This document shows, in pieces, positions 22,796 to 27,449 of a stretch of DNA of 27,449 nt (its first letter is position 1; each line of letters begins with the position of its first letter). The translations under genes were made by a program, and so were the position numbers. The notes under the pieces were generated by a model. The model had not been told where the DNA came from and searched no databases. It was given only the letters and a program-made list of their open reading frames with translations. The stretch spans positions 1-27,449 of the forward strand of contig JBCCEV010000041.1 in the NCBI GenBank assembly GCA_039030125.1, read 5' to 3'. The stretch comes from JBCCEV01 sp039030125. Its GTDB lineage: Bacteria; Pseudomonadota; Gammaproteobacteria; Ga0077536.

Positions 22796-24811
22796 CTAGA
22801 AGTAGTAGGTCTTCAAGACATGAAAACCCAGCAGGATCGGCAACGGCCAAAGTGCGATGAGGTGTAGCCACTGCGACGCACTTCGGAGTGCTTTCGCATT
22901 TTTCGGACGCATATCATGTTCATTAGCGATGACTAGACCACCCAGGGCGCCGGAGAAAGCGACGATCAGAAAGCAGGACATGAGAATCAGATTGAGGTTG
23001 TCACCGAGGCGAAATCCGGTGTGGACCAACAATACGATCAGCAACACAGCACCTAAAACCACGTGTGCATAGCGCCATGCGGTGTACTTCAACCACTGCA
23101 CATCAGGTAAGCGTTTGCGCATCGATAGCAATGTAGCTATGAGCCCAAGCCCAAGCAGCGTGAAACCAGATACTTGTTTGTTGAAACTATCGGTCCACAA
23201 ACTGTTCCAGTTGTACTCGGCTTGAACTGACAAGAAGAACGGTAAACCCGGCGCGAAAACGGCAAGCAAGGCAGCGAGCGCGCACAGCAATGACAGCGTC
23301 GCGAACGAGCGAAATGCCGGGATCGGCGTTGGTTTGGCACTGCCGCCCAGTAGATCGCCAAGGAGCGGGGCGCAAGAACCGCACACCGTGGACGCGCCGG
23401 TCGCGTTTGCTAATTCGCATGGCGTCTTACAGCCGCGATCAATCGCCGTGCTGATCGTGCCTCTACTGACGTTCATGCAGTTACAAATGGTGCTGGAGGC
23501 AGGCCAGTTAGCAACGCTATCGTTAGCCGACTCGGGCCACAGCGAACCGGCGCGTCGAAAGCGCCATAGTTGCCATGGCCAGACTCGCGCTTGTTTGGCC
23601 ACCATGTCTTGCAATCTCGGCACGTCGCGCCACTCGCCCACGCCGGCCGTTCCCAGCAGCCGTCCGCGGTAGACTTTTAAAGCGCGATGTGAGTTGCGGG
23701 CGGGCGCGTAGCTGATGGTGCGTGTGAGGGGCGGTGGGTTTGATACTGCTCCTGCGCTGAACACCGGGATGCTCGAAACCTTCAACTGAGTGGCCGATAT
23801 CGAGCCTCGATATCGCGCAGATTCACCGACGATAATACTGGCGGCCACGCGGGCCTGTTCAAGGCCCGGTGCCACTAGGCCGTAGACGATGCCCTCGTAC
23901 TCGGCGCATTCACCTACAGCGAATATATTTGGATCGCTGGTTTTGAGCGATTCATCAACACGGATCCCATGGCCCACTGAGAGGCCCGCGCCTTTGGCAA
24001 GTTCGATGTTCGGCGAGATCCCGGCAGCGACGACCAGCGTGTCGCAGGGCAGTATTTCGCCACCTCCAAGTTCGAGTGAGCGCACCGAGTAATCGCCCCG
24101 AACCTCTTTCACAGTCACGCTGGTTCGGATCTCGATGCCCTGGGCTGTAATCTCGCGCGCCAGGCATTCGGCGCTTGCGGGATCAAGTTGATTGAACATG
24201 ACTCGCGAGCTGTGTTCTAGAACCGTGACTTGGGTGTTGAAGCAGCTCAGAGCACGAGCGGTTTCCAACCCTAAGAGCCCGCCGCCGATAACCACGGTGT
24301 GGCGGGAGCGAACTTTTCTTGCCGCGAGTTTCTCAGCGTCCGCCATATCGCGGAAGGTATAAACACCATCTCGAAAGATGCCTTTGATGGTCGGCCAGCG
24401 CGGCCGCGAGCCGGTCGCTATGACTAGCGTTTCGTAACCGGTACAGGTGCCATCACTTGCGGTTACCAAGCGGTTTTCGCGATCGATTTTCTCAATAGTT
24501 ACGCCATAGCGTCTTGCGATATCGAACTCATCCAAACCTTCGGTAATCGCGAAAAGATCGCTCGGTTTCACTTCACCGGCTAATAAAGAGGAAAGGCGTA
24601 CACGGTCGTACGGTTTTGATTGCTCGGCGCCAAAGATGATTGTGGAGCGTTGCGGGTTTCGCTTGGCGATTGCCGTGGCGAGCGCGATGCCGACCGGACC
24701 AGCGCCGATCACTACCGTAGCGTAGGAATCGTGGGTTTTCGGGCTGCTGTATTGAATCGCTGCGCTCATCAGTATTAATCCCGATGCGGTTCGGGTGGGG
24801 TGCGACTTCAT
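22796..24811 (-). CDS. NirB-like FAD/NAD(P) oxidoreductase fused to BFD [2Fe-2S] and diheme b membrane domain
   Basis: This 671-residue fusion has three parts. Residues 30-410 are a NirB/rubredoxin-reductase-like flavoprotein with FAD motif GAGPVG (36-41), NAD(P) motif GGGLLG (176-181) and the second FAD motif NIFAVGECAE (295-304). Residues 440-490 are a BFD-type [2Fe-2S] domain with C443, C445, C477 and C480. Residues 503-671 form about five membrane helices, two of which carry H-x13-H pairs, H583/H597 and H650/H664, the pattern for two stacked b hemes. The siroheme part of true NirB is absent, so this is not a nitrite reductase. I infer NAD(P)H electrons pass through the membrane to periplasmic cytochromes. 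The ATG at 24769 is an alternative start with GGGA upstream. Confidence 0.88.
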   Translation of the reverse strand: MKSHPTRTASGLILMSAAIQYSSPKTHDSYATVVIGAGPVGIALATAIAKRNPQRSTIIFGAEQSKPYDRVRLSSLLAGEVKPSDLFAITEGLDEFDIARRYGVTIEKIDRENRLVTASDGTCTGYETLVIATGSRPRWPTIKGIFRDGVYTFRDMADAEKLAARKVRSRHTVVIGGGLLGLETARALSCFNTQVTVLEHSSRVMFNQLDPASAECLAREITAQGIEIRTSVTVKEVRGDYSVRSLELGGGEILPCDTLVVAAGISPNIELAKGAGLSVGHGIRVDESLKTSDPNIFAVGECAEYEGIVYGLVAPGLEQARVAASIIVGESARYRGSISATQLKVSSIPVFSAGAVSNPPPLTRTISYAPARNSHRALKVYRGRLLGTAGVGEWRDVPRLQDMVAKQARVWPWQLWRFRRAGSLWPESANDSVANWPASSTICNCMNVSRGTISTAIDRGCKTPCELANATGASTVCGSCAPLLGDLLGGSAKPTPIPAFRSFATLSLLCALAALLAVFAPGLPFFLSVQAEYNWNSLWTDSFNKQVSGFTLLGLGLIATLLSMRKRLPDVQWLKYTAWRYAHVVLGAVLLIVLLVHTGFRLGDNLNLILMSCFLIVAFSGALGGLVIANEHDMRPKNAKALRSASQWLHLIALWPLPILLGFHVLKTYYF

Positions 24812-24832
24812 CGTCGCGTGAGCGCAGCGTTA

Positions 24833-24864
24833 CGCGATATTGTTGCGAAGCAGCAACTATCGCG
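24833..24864 (-). promoter_or_regulatory. Strong hairpin or palindrome upstream of the NirB-like fusion
   Basis: On the plus strand CGCGATA (24833-24839), a TT bulge and GTTGC (24842-24846) pair with GCAAC (24853-24857) and TATCGCG (24858-24864) around a six-base loop. This is a 12-bp stem with one bulge, 21 bases before the first possible start codon of the operon. It could be a structured mRNA leader or a dimeric repressor site. There is no T run, so a terminator is unlikely. Confidence 0.55.
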
Positions 24865-24936
24865 CCAACCTAAACCGTAAAGGTTATTTGCTTGAAAATG
24901 AATGAATTAGGCAGTTTTCGAATGAGGTCCCGGAAT

Positions 24937-24966
24937 CGGTGCGATGCGCAAACCTTGTGCGCACCG
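24937..24966. repeat. Inverted repeat downstream of ccmI
   Basis: Arms CGGTGCG (24937-24943) and CGCACCG (24960-24966) flank a 16-base loop, 35 bp beyond the ccmI stop. It may help end ccm transcription, but lacks a T run, so it is not called a terminator. The rest of 24812-25001 shows no gene. Confidence 0.35.
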
Positions 24967-25001
24967 GCCACCATTGCCCTATTGCTGGGCGGGGCTCGTC
25001 G

Positions 25002-26180
25002 CTAACTTGAGTTGGGTCGCGTCGCGATCAGAATTTCCTGAGTTTCGCTGATACCGACGGCCGCATCGCCAATTTCGCCGATCCAATCGTCCGGGCTGAC
25101 TTTGGCCGCGCCGCTGCGCGCGACACGCGCACGGACTCTAACGCGTTGTTTGCCTTTGAGCGAAAAGGAAGGTGCCATGGCATCTTTTTCACTAAGCGAT
25201 AATTCAAAGGGTAGATCCGCGACGCGGATCTTGCGCACAGCCAACGGTGGCCCTTGGGTTTCAATATCGTGGGCGGTGACAAAAACGATGTCGTCGCCGG
25301 CGACGTCAGCAATCGTGTCGGCCAGCACAATTCGGAGCTTGAGCCGGTGTTGGGTTGGATGAGTTTGCGACTCACCGCCAAATTGCTCGATCAGGCTAAC
25401 CAGATTGCGCTTAAAGCCTGGGTCACTGGCATGCGCTAGCGCACGCCGCCACAATCTCACGGCAATTGCGCTCCGCCCGGTTTGCGCGGCCGCCATGCCC
25501 GCCATCGTCAAGGCGTTCACGTTGGTGGGGTCAATATTAAGGACCTCATCGACTAATTTCAGAACCTCAGGGGTAAGTGCGCCACCGTTCGACATCGCCA
25601 ACGCATCGGCGTATTGCAGGATCGCTTCGGGATCATCGTTTGCCAACTCGTAGCGTCGTGCTGCGTACTCTTTTGCTTTGTCAAACTTCTCCATTGCCAG
25701 GTAGGTTCGTGCCAATACTGCAAGCGTTGGGAGATGTTGTGGTTCGGCGATTAATTTTTTCTCCGCCTCGACCAGTAACAAGTCGACCGAACCCTCAGGC
25801 GTACTTAAATTCGCATGCGGATTCTCGAGGGAAAACTGCGCCAGACGGGGTGCGCCTGTGAGGGCGTAAACGCCGATGGCGATGAGCGGCAGTAACAGTA
25901 CTGTGATGGCTGTCGCGGTTAACTGACTTCCCAGTGCTTCTTGCGGCGCCGGTGCTCGATGCTGACTGAGACCGGCGATCGACTTTTGGATTTCCACCCG
26001 TGCTTCCTCGGCGCTCGCCTCATCGTAATCGGTGGAGACTTCATCGATTTCATTGAGCTTGGCGAATTGTTCATCGATTTCGGTTTGGGTATCGACTATT
26101 GGGACGAGCGCGCGCCGCTGCAGAAGCACCACGAATGCGATGCCGAGCGATACAAGGATCATGAGGCTCCAAACGATCAT
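25002..26180 (-). CDS. ccmI: Cytochrome c biogenesis protein CcmI (TPR)
   Basis: CcmI holds apocytochrome c for heme attachment by the CcmF-CcmH complex. The 392-residue protein has an N-terminal membrane helix (about 2-20), a cytoplasmic loop, a second helix around 88-109 (ITVLLLPLIAIGVYALTG), then a periplasmic tetratricopeptide region (about 130-265; for example LAVLARTYLAMEKFDKAKEY) and a C-terminal beta-rich domain (about 280-392). This is the expected full-length architecture. It starts nine bases after ccmH. It is the last ccm gene, 190 bp before the NirB-like fusion on the same strand. Confidence 0.9.
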   Translation of the reverse strand: MIVWSLMILVSLGIAFVVLLQRRALVPIVDTQTEIDEQFAKLNEIDEVSTDYDEASAEEARVEIQKSIAGLSQHRAPAPQEALGSQLTATAITVLLLPLIAIGVYALTGAPRLAQFSLENPHANLSTPEGSVDLLLVEAEKKLIAEPQHLPTLAVLARTYLAMEKFDKAKEYAARRYELANDDPEAILQYADALAMSNGGALTPEVLKLVDEVLNIDPTNVNALTMAGMAAAQTGRSAIAVRLWRRALAHASDPGFKRNLVSLIEQFGGESQTHPTQHRLKLRIVLADTIADVAGDDIVFVTAHDIETQGPPLAVRKIRVADLPFELSLSEKDAMAPSFSLKGKQRVRVRARVARSGAAKVSPDDWIGEIGDAAVGISETQEILIATRPNSS

Positions 26181-26189
26181 GAGAACGAA

Positions 26190-26639
26190 TCAGTCCCTCT
26201 CGGCGCGAAGTCTGGCAAGGATCCGCTGTTCTTCGTCGTTGAGGGTGGGGGGGCGCTTATTTGAGCTTCGGGCCACGCGAGCGACGACCAGAATGGCTAG
26301 GAGCAGCATGATCGCGGGGGCAGACCACAGGGCAATGGTGCTCACTTTTAGGGGCGGATCGTAGAGGACGAAATCTCCATAGCGATCAACCAGAAATTGG
26401 CGGACTTCGTCGTCGCTGCGGCCCTCCACTAACATCCGGTGGACCAATTCCCGCATGTCTTGAGCAAGATCCGCGCTGGAGTCAGCGAGCGATTGGTTTT
26501 GGCATACCAGACAGCGCAGTTCTTCGATCAAAACCTCGTAACGGCGCTCAAGCGCCTCCGATTCGAACGCCAATGGAATATCCGCGGCGCCAACTGCCAA
26601 AGGGACGAGCATCAATATCAAAAGCGCGGATTTAAACAT
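26190..26639 (-). CDS. ccmH: Cytochrome c maturation protein CcmH
   Basis: CcmH is a membrane thiol-disulfide protein that keeps the apocytochrome CxxCH cysteines reduced during heme ligation. The 149-residue protein has a signal-like N-terminus (FKSALLILMLVPLAVGA), the active-site segment RCLVCQNQSLADS with C43 and C46, and one C-terminal transmembrane helix at about 102-124. It is the short CcmH form, complemented by a separate CcmI. It begins eight bases after the end of ccmG. Confidence 0.96.
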   Translation of the reverse strand: MFKSALLILMLVPLAVGAADIPLAFESEALERRYEVLIEELRCLVCQNQSLADSSADLAQDMRELVHRMLVEGRSDDEVRQFLVDRYGDFVLYDPPLKVSTIALWSAPAIMLLLAILVVARVARSSNKRPPTLNDEEQRILARLRAERD

Positions 26640-26647
26640 TCCTGTTG

Positions 26648-27175
26648 CTAGGGCTCGGCACGCAGGCTCGCGAGCAGTGGCAGCACCTCAGCTTTGAGCG
26701 TGTCAGCACTTAGCGGACCGATATGTTTATAACGGATGATCCCATGAGCATCCACGACGAAGGTTTCAGGGACACCGTACACACCAAGGTCGAGACCCAG
26801 CGTGCCATCGGGGTCGAAAATACTCGTCGCGTAGGGATCCCCATGTTTCGCGAGCCAGGCTTTGGCGTTGGTTTCGTTGTCTTTGTAGTTCAAACCCACG
26901 ATTTCCACCTGCTTTTGTTGTGCCGCGTTAACCAGCAACGGATGCTCCGTTCTGCACGCAACGCACCAAGACGCCCAAACGTTTAGCAGTCGCGGTCGGC
27001 CTTCGAAGTGGGCGGCCGTAATTGTCGTGCGATCACGAAGCTGAGTAAGTTCGAAAAGCGGTAGTGCTTTGCCGATCAGCGGCGAGGGAACGTGGCGGGG
27101 ATCTTTGGTGAGTCCGACGGCAAGAAGGGCAACGACAAGAATGAAACCGATGATCGGTAGAGCGAAGCGCACCAT
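26648..27175 (-). CDS. ccmG: Thiol:disulfide interchange protein CcmG (DsbE)
   Basis: CcmG is a membrane-anchored periplasmic thioredoxin that supplies reductant for cytochrome c maturation. The 175-residue protein has an N-terminal helix (about 5-21), the active site WCVAC with C71 and C74, and the cis-proline loop GVPETF at 134-139, all typical of DsbE. It starts four bases after the ccmF stop and is followed by ccmH. The gene order is the standard ccm order. Confidence 0.97.
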   Translation of the reverse strand: MVRFALPIIGFILVVALLAVGLTKDPRHVPSPLIGKALPLFELTQLRDRTTITAAHFEGRPRLLNVWASWCVACRTEHPLLVNAAQQKQVEIVGLNYKDNETNAKAWLAKHGDPYATSIFDPDGTLGLDLGVYGVPETFVVDAHGIIRYKHIGPLSADTLKAEVLPLLASLRAEP

Positions 27176-27179
27176 TCAA

Positions 27180-27449
27180 TCAACTGGTTTTTAGCCCGGC
27201 TTCAGCGTGCGCGGGCTTTTTAACGCGCCGGCGAAAGCGGCGATCAGAAATTGCGAGCAGACCGCCAATTCCCATCAACAATGCTCCGAGCCAAATGCCG
27301 CGGACGAATGGGCGATAACTCAGACGAACGCTCCAGGCGTCGCCGTCGAGCGGCTCACCGAGCGAAATATAGACATCCCGTAACAAGGCGGCGTCGATAG
27401 CCGCCTCGGTCATCGGCATTTTTCGCACGGAGTAGAAACGCTTTTCCGC
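27180..27449 (-). CDS. ccmF: Heme lyase subunit CcmF, C-terminal fragment
   Basis: The final 89 residues of CcmF are visible; the gene continues past the right edge of the window. The segment EKRFYSVRKMPMTEAAID followed by RDVYISLGEPL is strongly conserved in CcmF, and the last membrane helix (GIWLGALLMGIGGLLAI) is followed by a basic tail. CcmF is the integral membrane heme lyase that attaches heme to apocytochromes in System I. The frame is open to the end of the window, and no start should be assigned here. Confidence 0.95.
   Translation of the reverse strand, partial: AEKRFYSVRKMPMTEAAIDAALLRDVYISLGEPLDGDAWSVRLSYRPFVRGIWLGALLMGIGGLLAISDRRFRRRVKKPAHAEAGLKTS

Noticed and set aside
22796..24811. 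Assimilatory nitrite reductase large subunit (NirB)
   Set aside because: The siroheme/[4Fe-4S] reductase half is missing and is replaced by a membrane domain with paired histidines.

Overview
The window reads as chromosomal DNA of an aerobic, respiring proteobacterium, most likely a gammaproteobacterium. The support is the ccmF-ccmG-ccmH-ccmI order of a System I cytochrome c maturation locus, a paaABCDE phenylacetyl-CoA epoxidase operon, a single-domain bacterial globin, and many acyl-CoA and flavin-oxygenase genes. No tRNA, rRNA, CRISPR array, insertion sequence or phage gene was seen. Genes are densely packed, with many start/stop overlaps.

Bases 1-6952 are a catabolic region. A minus-strand run (DUF385 flavin/F420-type protein, acyl-CoA ligase, N-terminus of a Rieske oxygenase cut by the window edge) diverges from a crotonase-fold gene. 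Next come an exported DsrE-like protein, an NTF2-fold protein, a two-gene operon of a haloalkane-dehalogenase-like hydrolase plus a flavin monooxygenase, and a carboxymuconolactone-decarboxylase-family protein. Bases 6953-7638 are mostly non-coding: they hold a strong 14-bp inverted repeat, a dodecin gene broken by an in-frame TAG, and an AT-rich promoter with a palindrome.

Bases 7639-12115 are paaABCDE followed by a PaaX-family regulator, six genes joined by overlaps or very short gaps. Bases 12118-15662, on the minus strand, carry a Baeyer-Villiger monooxygenase, a luciferase-like (LLM) oxidoreductase, an ArsI-type glyoxalase-fold protein and a SigZ-like sigma factor whose start lies inside arsI. 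Bases 15833-18599 carry a second LLM oxidoreductase and a glutamine-dependent asparagine synthetase.

The most interesting part is 18644-24811 on the minus strand. The first gene fuses a NirB-like FAD/NAD(P) module and a BFD-type [2Fe-2S] domain to a membrane domain with two H-x13-H helices, the pattern expected for two b hemes. It is followed by an 11-heme cytochrome c (ten CxxCH and one CX4CH), a DUF3365/Tll0287-like heme protein, a monoheme cytochrome c, a globin and an acyl-CoA dehydrogenase. I infer a transmembrane electron-export chain from NAD(P)H through FAD, Fe-S and heme b to periplasmic multiheme c, and do not recognise it as a described system. The ccm genes for heme attachment lie just upstream on the same strand (25002-27449).
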